This document shows, one piece after another, positions 34,349 through 43,888 of a DNA stretch of 64,000 nucleotides. Position numbers and translations under genes: made by a program. The notes beneath the pieces are model-generated. The model saw only the letters and a program-made list of their open reading frames with translations, was not told the origin of the DNA and did no database searches. Each line of letters begins with the position of its first letter. Within the stretch, counting starts at the first letter, position 1. This DNA comes from Shinella kummerowiae (GTDB lineage Bacteria; Pseudomonadota; Alphaproteobacteria; Rhizobiales; Rhizobiaceae), in assembly GCF_009827055.1 (NCBI RefSeq), contig NZ_WUMK01000001.1, positions 186,001 to 250,000 on the forward strand. The letters run 5' to 3'.

Positions 34349-34955
34349 ATGGGCGAATGACCGGCACGGTCGGCGCTGCGGTTTCCGGCAGCACACCCGT
34401 CAGCCGCGGATCGTCGAACACCTCTATCTGTCGCTTCACCGGCGTGAAGCCCGAGCGGATATAGAAACCCAGGGCCTGCGCCGAATCGAGCGTACAGGTA
34501 TGCACCCAGAAGCGCTGGATGGGCGCATGTCCTTGCCGCGACCACGCCTGGCTGATCGCCCTGTTCATCAGCCACCGCCCCGTGCCGTTGCCGATCGTTG
34601 CCGGCGTCAGGCCGAAGAAGGCGAGTTCGCAGGTGCCCTCCTCCCGGAAATCGAGTTCCAGCAACCCCTCGGCGCGCCCATCCTTCATTACCGCATAGAC
34701 CTCGACATCGGGATGATGGAGGATCGCAGCGAGATCGCCTTCAGCCAGGGCGAGGCGCGAGGCCCAGAGCCATTCGGTGCCGATACGGCTGTAGAGGTCG
34801 CGATACCAGGCGACATCCGGCCGCTCGATGCGATCCAGCGTGATTCCAAGCTGCTCGGGGTCTTTGCGCCCGGGTGGCGGCGCCTGCATTTCGAGGCACG
34901 TCACGACCGCGGCAAGCTTTCCCGCAGGCACGTCCGAATATCCGTCTGGCAGCAT
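34347..34955 (-). CDS. GNAT-family N-acetyltransferase
   Basis: 202 residues from ATG 34955 (the frame opens further upstream without coding character). GNAT core: VYAVMKDGRAEGLLELDF, then ELAFFGLTPATIGNGTGRWLM (split over beta 4 and the acetyl-CoA loop G-N-G-T-G) and HTCTLDSAQALGFYIRSGFTP near the end. Acceptor unknown. Divergent from the AraC-type regulator. Confidence 0.82.
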   Translation of the reverse strand: MLPDGYSDVPAGKLAAVVTCLEMQAPPPGRKDPEQLGITLDRIERPDVAWYRDLYSRIGTEWLWASRLALAEGDLAAILHHPDVEVYAVMKDGRAEGLLELDFREEGTCELAFFGLTPATIGNGTGRWLMNRAISQAWSRQGHAPIQRFWVHTCTLDSAQALGFYIRSGFTPVKRQIEVFDDPRLTGVLPETAAPTVPVIRP

Positions 34956-35240
34956 CTTCTCATCCCTCTGAAATCCGCTTCGTATTTGGCCGGAGCGCCC
35001 CTCATTGTCAAACCGGAACGGGCGGCAATGGCGGCCGGATTGGGCCTGTCGCAATCGGACAACGCATCCGCAGGGGTCGCAAATGTGCAAGCGCGAACAA
35101 AATGTCATAATTCCGCCCGAACGCCCTGACATTTCAACGATACGCGACGCAGCGCAGTCGTAACCATCCTTTTCTGTGTCGCAAAAATACTAGCATGGCG
35201 GCCATTCTCCCTGCGACCATTGCGACATCGTGCCTCCAGT

Positions 35241-36260
35241 ATGGACACTCTGATGAACAAGCAGAACGTCAAGAAGCGCTCCCTCGTTTTTTTCCTCGTG
35301 CCCAACTTCTCCATGCTGCCCTTCTCGGCGGCGATCGAGACCTTGCGCATTGCCAACCGCATGCTCGGCTACGAGGCCTATACCTGGCGGCTTTCGTCGA
35401 CGGACGGCCAGCAGGTGCTGTCCTCCAGCGGCATCGGCATCGAAGTGAACTCGTCGCTTGCCGACGAGCGTAAATATCTCGGCGGTGAGAACCGCCCCTC
35501 CATGGTGCTGGTCTGTTCCGGCATCTATGTCGAGGATTTCTCCAACAAGTCGGTGAATGCCTGGCTGCGCGAGGTCTATAACCGCGGCCTTGCGGTCGGC
35601 TCGCTCTGTACCGGCGCCCATGTGCTCGCGCAGGCAGGCCTGCTCTCGGGCAAGCGCTGCGCCATCCACTGGGAGAACCTGCCGGGCTTTGCCGAAGCCT
35701 TCCCGCAGGCCGACGTCTATGCCGATCTCTACGAAATCGACGGCAACATCTATACCTGCGCCGGCGGCACCGCCTCGCTCGACATGATGCTGAACCTGAT
35801 CGACCAGGATTTTGGCGAGAACCTCGTCAACCGTGTCTGCGAACAGGCACTGACCGACCGCGTGCGCGGCCCGCATGATCGCCAGCGCCTGCCCCTGCGC
35901 GCCCGTCTCGGCGTGCAGAACGCCAAGGTGCTGTCGATCATCGAGTTGATGGAGAAGAACCTCTCCGAGCCGCTTTCCCTGCTGGAAATCGCCGACGACG
36001 CCGATCTGTCACGACGCCAGATCGAACGCCTGTTCCGGCAGGAAATGGGCCGCTCGCCGGCCCGCTACTATCTCGAAATCCGGCTCGATCGCGCGCGCCA
36101 CCTCCTCGTGCAGTCGTCCATGCCGGTGGTGGAAGTGGCCGTTGCCTGCGGCTTCGTCTCCGCCTCGCACTTTTCCAAGTGCTACCGCGAACTCTACAAC
36201 CGCTCGCCCCAGCAGGAGCGCGCCGAACGTAAGTTGACGCTGTCGGCCATCGCCCGCTGA
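35241..36260 (+). CDS. GlxA-type AraC regulator, GbdR-like
   Basis: About 339 residues from ATG 35241 (ATG 35253 is possible). An N-terminal DJ-1/PfpI amidotransferase-like domain (about 10-190; VGSLCTGAHVLAQAGLLSGK) is followed by a C-terminal AraC DNA-binding domain (about 230-320; LSLLEIADDADLSRRQIERL, then VEVAVACGFVSASHFSKCYR). Overall this is the architecture of GbdR, the activator of glycine betaine catabolism in Pseudomonas. The nearby transporter, bmt and MttB cluster make a betaine-sensing role plausible (inference). It carries TGCGACATCGT at its 5' flank. Confidence 0.85.
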   Translation: MDTLMNKQNVKKRSLVFFLVPNFSMLPFSAAIETLRIANRMLGYEAYTWRLSSTDGQQVLSSSGIGIEVNSSLADERKYLGGENRPSMVLVCSGIYVEDFSNKSVNAWLREVYNRGLAVGSLCTGAHVLAQAGLLSGKRCAIHWENLPGFAEAFPQADVYADLYEIDGNIYTCAGGTASLDMMLNLIDQDFGENLVNRVCEQALTDRVRGPHDRQRLPLRARLGVQNAKVLSIIELMEKNLSEPLSLLEIADDADLSRRQIERLFRQEMGRSPARYYLEIRLDRARHLLVQSSMPVVEVAVACGFVSASHFSKCYRELYNRSPQQERAERKLTLSAIAR

Positions 36261-36278
36261 TCGAAGGAAAAAGACAAG

Positions 36279-36301
36279 AACCCCGTCCCCGTGGCGGGGT
36301 T
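36279..36301. terminator. Bidirectional terminator
   Basis: AACCCCG / CGGGGTT stem followed by TTT on the plus strand, located between convergent genes. Confidence 0.7.
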
Positions 36302-36302
36302 T

Positions 36303-37667
36303 TCAGCTCGCGAGCGCGCTCATCAGGGAAAGTTCGGAGAAGACCCGGTTCCGGCCGGCGTGTTTTGCCATGTAGAGGAACTGGTCCGCGGCGTTCAGAT
36401 AGTTGTCGAAGGTTTCCCGGCCGGAAATGGCCGCAAGGCCCGCCGAAACCGTGATCGTTACCGCCTCGCCATCCGCTTCGATCGGCTGGGCCGCCAATTC
36501 CAGACGCAGCCGCTCGCAGTAATCCAGCGCCTCTTCAAGCCCCAGACCACTGAAGATGATGCCGAACTCCTCGCCGCCGAGCCGGGCGAGCAGATGTCGG
36601 TCGTTGATCCGGTGTTTCAGCCGACGCGACACAGCCTTCAGAACGATGTCGCCGACCTCATGGCCGTAGGTATCGTTGAGCCGCTTGAAATGGTCGATAT
36701 CGAGGATGGCAATCGACGCGAGTTCGCCGCGCCGCAGCGCCTGATCGACAAGCCGTGGGCCGGTCTCGAAGAAGTAGCGGCGGTTATAGATATCGGTGAG
36801 ATAGTCGCGCGCGGCAATGCGATGCAGCGACTGAACGCGCTTCTGGATTGCGGCAACATGGAAGACGCGGCTGTTGAACTCTTCGACCAAGAAGGGTTTC
36901 TGGATATATTCATCGCCGCCGGCCCGCAGGAAGCGCGCCGCGACCATGCGGTCTTCCGATTTGCACAGACCGACCACCCGGACCGTGTCGTCGCCATGCC
37001 GCTGGCGGATCTCGGCGAGCAGCGCAAAACCATCCATGTCGGCAAGATCGAGGTCTGCAACCACCATATCGATATCGCCGCGGGTATCGAGCACGTCGAG
37101 GGCAGCGGCGCCCGTTTCGACCGCGATGATCTGAAAGCGTTGCTTTGCAATCAGGCTCACCTGCCGCTGCAAGCTCTCCGGATCCGAATCGACGACGAGA
37201 ACCTGGGTCTTTCCGCTGGTGAGGATACGGTCGACGGCCAGGACGAGTTGCTGGATCGCCGCCGGATTGTCCTTGACGACATAGTCGAGCACGTTCTTGG
37301 CGAGGATCTGGTCACGGGTGGCATCGCTGAAGGATCCGGTGAAGACCAGCGGCGCAATGCCCTTGGAAATCACATAGTCCAGCGCCTCGCAGTTCGGCGC
37401 GTCAGGCAGGTTCAGGTCGAGAACGGCTAGCGCGAATTCCGGCGCCTCTCCTTGGAGGGTGCCTCGCAGCGCAGCCATGCTGGAGCAATGCGTGACGCAA
37501 AGCCCGAGCTCCTTCTCCAGCCGGTACTTGAGCGCCGTGGAGAACATGCGCGAGTCTTCCACGAGCAATACCTGCTGCCCCGAATGGCGCAGAAATGCAG
37601 GTCCTCGCTGCGGATTTGAATCCACTCCCACGTCGTCCAGTACCCTAGATGAAGTTCCGTCTGGCAA
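36303..37667 (-). CDS. PleD-like REC-REC-GGDEF diguanylate cyclase
   Basis: 454 residues from TTG 37667; an ATG-led start is not available in this frame and GTG 37631 is an alternative. REC1 (about 32-150) has its phospho-acceptor Asp in LAVLDLNLPDA. REC2 (about 155-270) has Asp in VVADLDLADMDG. The GGDEF domain (about 290-445) has the active RLGGEEFGI. This is the PleD layout, in which phosphorylation drives dimerisation and c-di-GMP synthesis. A REC-REC relative without GGDEF lies immediately upstream on the same strand. Confidence 0.9.
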   Translation of the reverse strand: MPDGTSSRVLDDVGVDSNPQRGPAFLRHSGQQVLLVEDSRMFSTALKYRLEKELGLCVTHCSSMAALRGTLQGEAPEFALAVLDLNLPDAPNCEALDYVISKGIAPLVFTGSFSDATRDQILAKNVLDYVVKDNPAAIQQLVLAVDRILTSGKTQVLVVDSDPESLQRQVSLIAKQRFQIIAVETGAAALDVLDTRGDIDMVVADLDLADMDGFALLAEIRQRHGDDTVRVVGLCKSEDRMVAARFLRAGGDEYIQKPFLVEEFNSRVFHVAAIQKRVQSLHRIAARDYLTDIYNRRYFFETGPRLVDQALRRGELASIAILDIDHFKRLNDTYGHEVGDIVLKAVSRRLKHRINDRHLLARLGGEEFGIIFSGLGLEEALDYCERLRLELAAQPIEADGEAVTITVSAGLAAISGRETFDNYLNAADQFLYMAKHAGRNRVFSELSLMSALAS

Positions 37668-37768
37668 GCATTACAAACCACTGGTTTTACCAAGTGGTTA
37701 ATACGTCGGCAAATATCTCACGCTACGTTAGGGACATATCCGGGTGCATTGCAGAAATTGCCGGAATT

Positions 37769-38596
37769 TCAGGCCGATAGCCGTTGCTGAGCCGTCTTGA
37801 TCTGGGTCAGTGTGTCAAGATTCTGGTTCACCCGGCAGTAGAATTCCTCGTCGATAAACGGCCGCATGATGAAGTCGTTGCCGCCGGCCTTGAGGAAGCG
37901 CGCGGACAGCAGGCGATCCGTGGAGGAGGACACGCCGATGATACGCAACTGGTGCGATCCGATGGACCCGCGGATGCGCCGCGTCAATTCGAAGCCATCG
38001 ATATCCGGCATGTTGTAGTCGGTGATCATCAGGCCGATATCCGGATTGGCCTTCAGCAGCGCCAGCGCACTGGCGCCATTGTCAGCAATACTGACACGGA
38101 AATTGAAGCGCTTGAGGCGGGTGGAAAGAAGGGCCCTCGCCGTCGCGCTGTCATCGACGATCAGCACATGATGCTGGTGATTGGTCAGGAAACGGCAGAC
38201 CGATTCCGCAAGCATGTCGACGGCAAAGATGTTGTCCTTGAGGATGTAATCGACGATTTCCTTGGAGAGCAGCTGATCGCGCGTCTTCTGCTGGAATGTG
38301 CCGGTAAAGACAATCGTCGGAATACTCAGATCGACCAGGTAGTTCAGCGCCTCGCCATTCTCGGCACCGGGAAGATTGATGTTGGATATTGCCAGTGTAA
38401 CCTTGTCACTGGACTTGTCATAGGCAAGTTCCAGATCCTCGAAGTTGCGGCAGATTTCGACATCGATGTCGAAAAGCTCCTTCAGGCGCTTTGAGATCAT
38501 GGAGGTGAAGACATTCGAGTCTTCTGCGACGAGAATACGGTGGTGCGAAAGAGACGCGCCGGAATACTGCATCCCGGATATGCCGATAAACGCCAT
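37769..38596 (-). CDS. Tandem receiver-domain protein (REC-REC)
   Basis: 275 residues from ATG 38596 (GAAGG upstream). REC1 (about 18-140) reads LAISNINLPGAENG where the phospho-acceptor Asp is expected, so it is replaced by Asn. REC2 (about 145-265) keeps Asp in LMITDYNMPDIDG and Lys-loop-like features. Clearly related to the two-REC half of the PleD-like protein 100 bases downstream. It may act as a partner or decoy in the same phospho-signalling system. Confidence 0.85.
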   Translation of the reverse strand: MAFIGISGMQYSGASLSHHRILVAEDSNVFTSMISKRLKELFDIDVEICRNFEDLELAYDKSSDKVTLAISNINLPGAENGEALNYLVDLSIPTIVFTGTFQQKTRDQLLSKEIVDYILKDNIFAVDMLAESVCRFLTNHQHHVLIVDDSATARALLSTRLKRFNFRVSIADNGASALALLKANPDIGLMITDYNMPDIDGFELTRRIRGSIGSHQLRIIGVSSSTDRLLSARFLKAGGNDFIMRPFIDEEFYCRVNQNLDTLTQIKTAQQRLSA

Positions 38597-38720
38597 GACA
38601 TGCCTTCGTAATTTGGATGTTCCCCAATCTATGGGTATCCGGCAACCCTTTGCGAAAGCGTTAAATTTAGAGGGCATGAAAACGCGTGAGGCCATGCGTT
38701 GCCGCAGGTCGGCAAACACA

Positions 38721-38754
38721 AAGAACGGCGCGGTTTTTCTTCCGCGCCGTTCTT
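38721..38754. terminator. Strong hairpin terminator
   Basis: AAGAACGGCGCGG / CCGCGCCGTTCTT, perfect 13-bp stem with loop TTTTTCTT, 15 bases after the end of the small exported gene (minus strand). Confidence 0.75.
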
Positions 38755-38769
38755 CGTGTCCTTGAGAAA

Positions 38770-39033
38770 TTACTTGACGGAGGCGGAGCCGCCCTGGATT
38801 TCGACCTCTTCACCGCCATTCAGCGCGATACGGTCACCGTTCGGCAGCGTGACGAAACAGCCGGAGGGGCAGATGGTTTCCGTGGCGCCGGGTTCCAGCG
38901 CGACTTCCACGCGGCTGCCGTCCTCGACGATGACGAGGACCTGCGTGTCGCCATCCTTGTTGGTCACCGAGGCAGCCACGGCCGGAGCGGACAGAACGGC
39001 CGACACCACCAGCATCATGATCATTCGCTTCAT
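38770..39033 (-). CDS. Small exported protein
   Basis: 87 residues from ATG 39033: signal peptide MKRMIMMLVVSAVLSAPAVA, then a short acidic mature part (SVTNKDGDTQVLVIVEDGSR, ICPSGCFVTLPNGD) with a Cys pair. A longer frame to 39111 lacks a signal-peptide start. Function unknown; monocistronic with its own terminator. Confidence 0.7.
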   Translation of the reverse strand: MKRMIMMLVVSAVLSAPAVAASVTNKDGDTQVLVIVEDGSRVEVALEPGATETICPSGCFVTLPNGDRIALNGGEEVEIQGGSASVK

Positions 39034-39166
39034 TTTCGCCCGGCGCCAAGCGCCGCCCCTGTTCAACAAGCCCGAAGGAACACTATCGTTCCTCGACCGG
39101 ATTTGCATCACGTTTTATGCGGGGACGGCTGAATGCAGCGTGAATACGGCGTTCATGCGCCGGAAA

Positions 39167-41653
39167 TCAGGCAGCCGGCTCGGCGTCCGGCCCTTCGTTT
39201 GCCGTCTTGCGGCGCCGACCAGCGGCAGGGGCACGCAGCTTCTCCGTCGCCTGATCGAGGAGCGCCGTGATAAGTTCAGCGCCCTCCGGCGAGATCTTGA
39301 TCGGCACTTCCGGCGCCGCAGGCCCGCCAAGCGGGATTTCCTCTGCGCGAAACCGTTCCAAGATGGCGGCGCGCAGCTCCGATTTCACACCGGTGCCGTT
39401 GAGAATATCCGCAAGGAACGCGCGGATCTCGAAGTCGAGCGTGGTCGACGAGAACGCCTGAAAGACCACCATGGGCTCGGGGTTGCGCAGCAGCCCCTGC
39501 TGCGCCCGCACAACCTCCGTCAGGATGTCCTGCACACGGCGCGGATCGTTGCCGGCGTGAACACTGAGGGCCACCTCGATGCGGCCAAGCTTGTTGCGAT
39601 GCGTCCAGTTGCCGACCTGGCCGTTGATCAGCACGGAGTTCGGCACGATCACCGTCTGGCGCTGGAACGTCTCGATCTCCGTGGCGCGCACGGAGATACG
39701 GCGCACAAACCCTTCCGTCGTGCCGGCAACCACCCAGTCGCCCACCTTGAACGGACGTTCGGCGAGCAGGATGAGGCCGGAGACGAAGTTCGATACGATG
39801 TTCTGGAGACCGAAACCGATACCGAGCGAGAGGGCACCGGCGACGACGGCAAGGCTGGAAAGATTGATGCCGGCCGCCGACAGGCCGATGAGGCCCGCAA
39901 GCGCCACGCCAGCATAACTGACCGCCGTGCGCACGGAGTTTCGCACCCCGACATCCACCTGGCTGCGGGCCAGCACATTGCCATCCACCCACTTCTGAAA
40001 CCAGCGCGTGACGACAAGGCCGACGACGAAAAGCAGGATGCCGACCAGGATGCCGACCAGGGAAATCGTGATGCTGCCGATGCGGATTTCCGTGAAGAAA
40101 CGATAGGCCCAGGATTCGATGTCGGCGACCTGGAAGCCCCATTGCAGCAGGATCAGCGGAATGAACAGGATGAAGATCAAGAGATAGATGCTGAGACCGG
40201 CGGCGAGCCCCACCTGATCAAGCGCGACCTGCCCGAGACCGAAACGCTCCTCGAGACGCTTGCCCACCGCCGTTTCGGCAAATGCGCTCGGGGCCGAGAC
40301 GGCGCGCCCGGAGAGGAAGCCGATATACATCGTGACGATCACCGCGCCCGTAACGATGATCTGCGTCGCGATGAAACGCGCCATGCCGACGTAACCGAGC
40401 AAGGGCGCGAAGATGAGCACGAGACCCGTCAGGATCAGCAGGACGAAAATCGACCGTGGCCAGGGTCGGCCCTGCGAATCCGGCGCTTCGCCCTTGGACA
40501 ATACCGGCTTGATGAAGGCCGTGACGAGGAGCAGCCCGCCGATGATGAGCGAGGCGAAGAAGCTTTTCACGACGGTCAGAACCACCGGCGAGCCTAGGAC
40601 TTCGCTGATCGTTCCCAGAAAATAGTCGGCACCGTTGACGAGCGCCATGCTGCAGATCAGCAGCCACAAGAGCTGCGCGCCACGGTCGGAAACCCGCACC
40701 AGACGCCAATGGCCGTCGCTCGGCGACAGCACCGCATTGGCAAGCTGCGCCATGAAGTAGACCGCGACGGCCACCGCAAGCCCGATCGAAATGATCGGCG
40801 CGATGTCGGTGCGCAACACCTTGAACGCATCCAGGAAGAAATAGCTGGCCCCGGCAAAGGCGGCCGCGGCCATGGTCGGCAGCACCGTCGACCAGAAGGC
40901 GACTGACAGGCGCGTGATGTAGTGCGGTTTATCATGCCGCGCCGCGCGGGTGATGAGCGGTGCAAACAGCCGATAGCTGCCGGAGAGCAGGACAAGCGCC
41001 GCCAGCAGCGAGAGCGCGACAGCACCAAAAAGCTGCATCCGCTTGAATTTCCAGACGAACTGCATCCACGCCGTCACAGTGCGGTTAAGCGTCTGCGCTT
41101 CCTTCGTGATTGCCCCGGAAGCCTCCATGAACAGATCCGCGTTCACGTCGGTGCGTTTGAGGATCGCCTCGCTGAACAGTTGCCGGCGCATTTCAGTGAT
41201 GCGGTTGGAAAGCTTGGTCGCTTCGATCGAGAGATTTTCCGCCTCGCCGGTCAGCGCATTGATCTCATTGCGTTCGGCGGCAAGTTTCTTGCGCTCCTCG
41301 ACGACAACGGCCGCTTCCGCCGGAGCCCCCTCGCCCGGCGGATCGCCGAGTTCGGCCTGGCGGGCCTTGATGGCCTCCAGCCGGGGGCGCGTCGCAATCG
41401 AGATCGAGAGAATCGAGCGGTTGAGTGCCTCAGCCGCGACCTTCAGGTCGACGAGTTGCGCATCATCGTCCTTGTAGCGTTCGACCTGATCGCGGATGGT
41501 GTTGAGCTGCCCGCCCGCGCGGTCGAGATCGGTGCTCGCCTGCTCAAGCTGTGTCGTCGTCGTATCAGTGGCAGGCGCTGCCGCGGTCTGTGCGACGGCA
41601 GGCGCTGCGGCAAACGAGAGAACCGTCAGCAGGACGAACAGAAGGCGGGACAT
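39167..41653 (-). CDS. Large mechanosensitive channel (MscS/MscK-like, DUF3772)
   Basis: 828 residues from ATG 41653 (GAGGATGGCC upstream; signal peptide MSRLLFVLLTVLSFAAAPAV). A periplasmic helical DUF3772-type region (about 30-200) is followed by about ten membrane helices. The MscS core has LSLGIGFGLQNIVSNFVSGL and a beta domain with FKVGDWVVAGTTEGFVRRIS and VIVPNSVLINGQV. The end (about 780-828) is charged and probably disordered. Expected to release solutes on hypo-osmotic shock, which complements betaine uptake genes nearby. Confidence 0.9.
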   Translation of the reverse strand: MSRLLFVLLTVLSFAAAPAVAQTAAAPATDTTTTQLEQASTDLDRAGGQLNTIRDQVERYKDDDAQLVDLKVAAEALNRSILSISIATRPRLEAIKARQAELGDPPGEGAPAEAAVVVEERKKLAAERNEINALTGEAENLSIEATKLSNRITEMRRQLFSEAILKRTDVNADLFMEASGAITKEAQTLNRTVTAWMQFVWKFKRMQLFGAVALSLLAALVLLSGSYRLFAPLITRAARHDKPHYITRLSVAFWSTVLPTMAAAAFAGASYFFLDAFKVLRTDIAPIISIGLAVAVAVYFMAQLANAVLSPSDGHWRLVRVSDRGAQLLWLLICSMALVNGADYFLGTISEVLGSPVVLTVVKSFFASLIIGGLLLVTAFIKPVLSKGEAPDSQGRPWPRSIFVLLILTGLVLIFAPLLGYVGMARFIATQIIVTGAVIVTMYIGFLSGRAVSAPSAFAETAVGKRLEERFGLGQVALDQVGLAAGLSIYLLIFILFIPLILLQWGFQVADIESWAYRFFTEIRIGSITISLVGILVGILLFVVGLVVTRWFQKWVDGNVLARSQVDVGVRNSVRTAVSYAGVALAGLIGLSAAGINLSSLAVVAGALSLGIGFGLQNIVSNFVSGLILLAERPFKVGDWVVAGTTEGFVRRISVRATEIETFQRQTVIVPNSVLINGQVGNWTHRNKLGRIEVALSVHAGNDPRRVQDILTEVVRAQQGLLRNPEPMVVFQAFSSTTLDFEIRAFLADILNGTGVKSELRAAILERFRAEEIPLGGPAAPEVPIKISPEGAELITALLDQATEKLRAPAAGRRRKTANEGPDAEPAA

Positions 41654-41763
41654 TGGCAAAAGGCCATCCTCGTTGGACAGGAAAAGACGACGCAGCGAAA
41701 CCATGCGATTCCGCATCCTTCTAGCCATGATTGCGGCCATTTTAAACCATGCCGCCTGCGCGA

Positions 41764-42327
41764 CTAGAATCCTGCCCCCGGTTTGGTGAGATAGGCCTCT
41801 TCCTCCGGTGTCGAAACACGGCCGAGGAAGGCGTTGCGATGCGGAAAACGGCCGTATTGGGCGATCACCTCATGGTGTCGCTGCGCATAGTCGAGATACA
41901 TCTCATCGCCGTGTGCCTCGAAAAGAGCGATAGAGAGATCCTGGTCGGCAAGCACTTCCGAATGCTCGAACGGCATGTAGAAGAAATGCCGTCGATCAAA
42001 ACCAACCAGCTTGTCCGCACCCGCGTCCAGCGCGAGCCGCGCCTCGCGCCGGGCGATCCAGTCCGTCGCAAACGCCATGGGAGAGGCGCGGTACATGTTG
42101 CGGGGAAACTGGTCGAGCACGATAATGGCCGCCAGCCGCGCCTCCGGGCTCGCCCGCCACGGCGGCGTCACGCCGCGCGAGAGCGCCAGGTGCGTTGCGG
42201 CAAACCGTTCGGTGACATGCACATCGAGAGCGGGCGCCGATTGCCACCAGTCCTTCGCCGTCAGCGTCTCGCACCAATAGGCAACCACCTCGTCCGGCGT
42301 TTCGATCGCCTCGTCGTTCATGTCCAT
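41764..42327 (-). CDS. DUF924 family protein
   Basis: 187 residues from ATG 42327 with AGGAGCG upstream. Typical DUF924 motifs: EVVAYWCETLTAKDWW, LAAIIVLDQFPRNMYRASP, FFYMPFEHSE and RFPHRNAFLGR near the end. Cytoplasmic all-helical protein, TPR-like fold, unknown function. Confidence 0.9.
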   Translation of the reverse strand: MDMNDEAIETPDEVVAYWCETLTAKDWWQSAPALDVHVTERFAATHLALSRGVTPPWRASPEARLAAIIVLDQFPRNMYRASPMAFATDWIARREARLALDAGADKLVGFDRRHFFYMPFEHSEVLADQDLSIALFEAHGDEMYLDYAQRHHEVIAQYGRFPHRNAFLGRVSTPEEEAYLTKPGAGF

Positions 42328-42667
42328 CGCTCCTTTTGCTTCAAGGGCAATATGGCGGCGTTCGGGCCCATGACAAGAGGCAAAAAAGTGAGGCGCGACC
42401 ATGCGCCGAATCGCATAAACCGGCAGCAAATCATTGTTTTGTCAGAAAAATAGACGAGAGTCGGCGGCAGGCATGTGCCTGTCGCCGCACCATAGATGCT
42501 TGAAGGGCCAGGGGCTTTTGCCTCTATGCGGCTTCTGGCGAGCTCGGCCGGCCTCACCCTGAGGCTGCAAGAAAGATAGGCTCCACGCACGAACCAAGAG
42601 GATTGCCTGCGAGGCAACCCACTTCTATCCATGTCATTCGACTAGGCGCGACGCCCAGCGTCCAAAT
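42328..42667. other. Intergenic region with imperfect hairpin
   Basis: Between two divergent genes. Contains a 12-bp stem-loop with one mismatch at 42462-42487 (CGGCGGCAGGCA / TGCCTGTCGCCG). No gene seen; both promoters should lie here. Confidence 0.5.
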
Positions 42668-43888
42668 GTGGAGTTTGCTGTGGATCAGCAGGAAATCGGC
42701 GAGGTCGTGGACTGGCTCGTGCAACTCGGTCTCGACGGGCTGGACGAAGCCGAGATGGTTGCTTCCTTCTGCCGTAAGGTGCGTTCCCTGGGTATCGAGC
42801 TGGAACAGGTTGCGGTCTTCCTCGATACGCTGCATCCGGCGCTGGAGGCCCAAGGCTACTACTGGGACGTTCACGACGAGGCCGGAACGGCACGAAGGGA
42901 CTTTCTACGACTGCAAGCCGCAGACAATCTGCACCAATGGCGCAGCAGTCCGTTTCACTACATGCTGGAAAACGCGCTTGGTGAATTGCGCGTGTTGTTG
43001 TCGGACGGCGAGGAACAACCGTTTGACATTCTGAACGACCTTCGGCTGGCCGGGCACAGCGACTACTTCGTCCAGGTCCATCGATTGGGAAACGGAAACA
43101 TCATCGGCGACGTCGACAACCTGTTTTCACGGTGGTCGACAAAACGCACAGGGGGTTTTTCCGAAGCGGACCTGGACTGCCTGCGGCGAACGGTGCCTGC
43201 GCTCGCGCTCGCCATAAAGTCAGCGGCGTTGCGCCGGATTGCCGGCTCGCTCGCCGAGGTCTATCTGGGGCGCGATGCCGCAAACCGGGTTCTGCGCGGC
43301 CGCATCGAGCGCGGCAAGGTCGATAGCATCCAGACAGTGCTCTGGTTTTCCGACATGCGGAACTACACGTCGCTTTCCGAAAAGCTGCATGGCAGCGACC
43401 TCATCGCCATGCTGGGCGGCTACGCCGAGGCGATCATTTCCGCCGTCCATAGCGCGGGCGGCGATGTGCTCAAGCTGATCGGCGACGGCACGCTGGCCAT
43501 CTTCAACGATACGGACCCGCAGCAAGCAGCCTCCGCCAGCCTGAACGCCTGGCGCGACCTTGCGCAGCGCGTGGAGACGCTCAACCTGGAACGCCAGGAG
43601 AAAGGGCTCGCCACCACCACCGTGCATGTCGGGCTGCATGTCGGCGAGGTGTTCTACGGCAACATCGGCAGCGACGAGAGGCTGGACTTCACCGTCATCG
43701 GGCCGGCTGTCAACGAGGCATCGCGCATCGTCGCCACCAGCCGGAAGCTCAACCGCCCCCTCTTGATCTCGCAGGAGCTGTTGGAACTGCTCACGGCCAT
43801 GGAAGCAGCGACCTTCGAGGACCTCGGGTCCTTCCGGCTGCGGGGCGTACAGCGCAAGAAGCGGCTGCACGCCCCGCGACACCCATGA
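42668..43888 (+). CDS. Class III adenylate/guanylate cyclase
   Basis: 406 residues, GTG start at 42668 (GTG 42680 is possible). The N-terminal 200 residues are a GAF-like helical region without a clear family. The C-terminal cyclase domain (about 215-380) has VLWFSDMRNYTSLSEKL (metal-binding Asp), VLKLIGDGTLAIF (second Asp), HVGEVFYGNIGSDERLDFTV (split at its centre) and GPAVNEASRI. This type is common in rhizobia, each genome having many. Substrate, ATP or GTP, not certain. Confidence 0.9.
   Translation: MEFAVDQQEIGEVVDWLVQLGLDGLDEAEMVASFCRKVRSLGIELEQVAVFLDTLHPALEAQGYYWDVHDEAGTARRDFLRLQAADNLHQWRSSPFHYMLENALGELRVLLSDGEEQPFDILNDLRLAGHSDYFVQVHRLGNGNIIGDVDNLFSRWSTKRTGGFSEADLDCLRRTVPALALAIKSAALRRIAGSLAEVYLGRDAANRVLRGRIERGKVDSIQTVLWFSDMRNYTSLSEKLHGSDLIAMLGGYAEAIISAVHSAGGDVLKLIGDGTLAIFNDTDPQQAASASLNAWRDLAQRVETLNLERQEKGLATTTVHVGLHVGEVFYGNIGSDERLDFTVIGPAVNEASRIVATSRKLNRPLLISQELLELLTAMEAATFEDLGSFRLRGVQRKKRLHAPRHP

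Noticed and set aside
37678-37701. Hairpin AACCACT...AGTGGTT before the PleD-like gene as a riboswitch.
   Set aside because: Too short and lacking conserved aptamer features; may be an operator or chance.
38699-40597. Plus-strand open frame of 632 codons.
   Set aside because: Antisense of the mechanosensitive channel gene, which has membrane helices and the MscS core.
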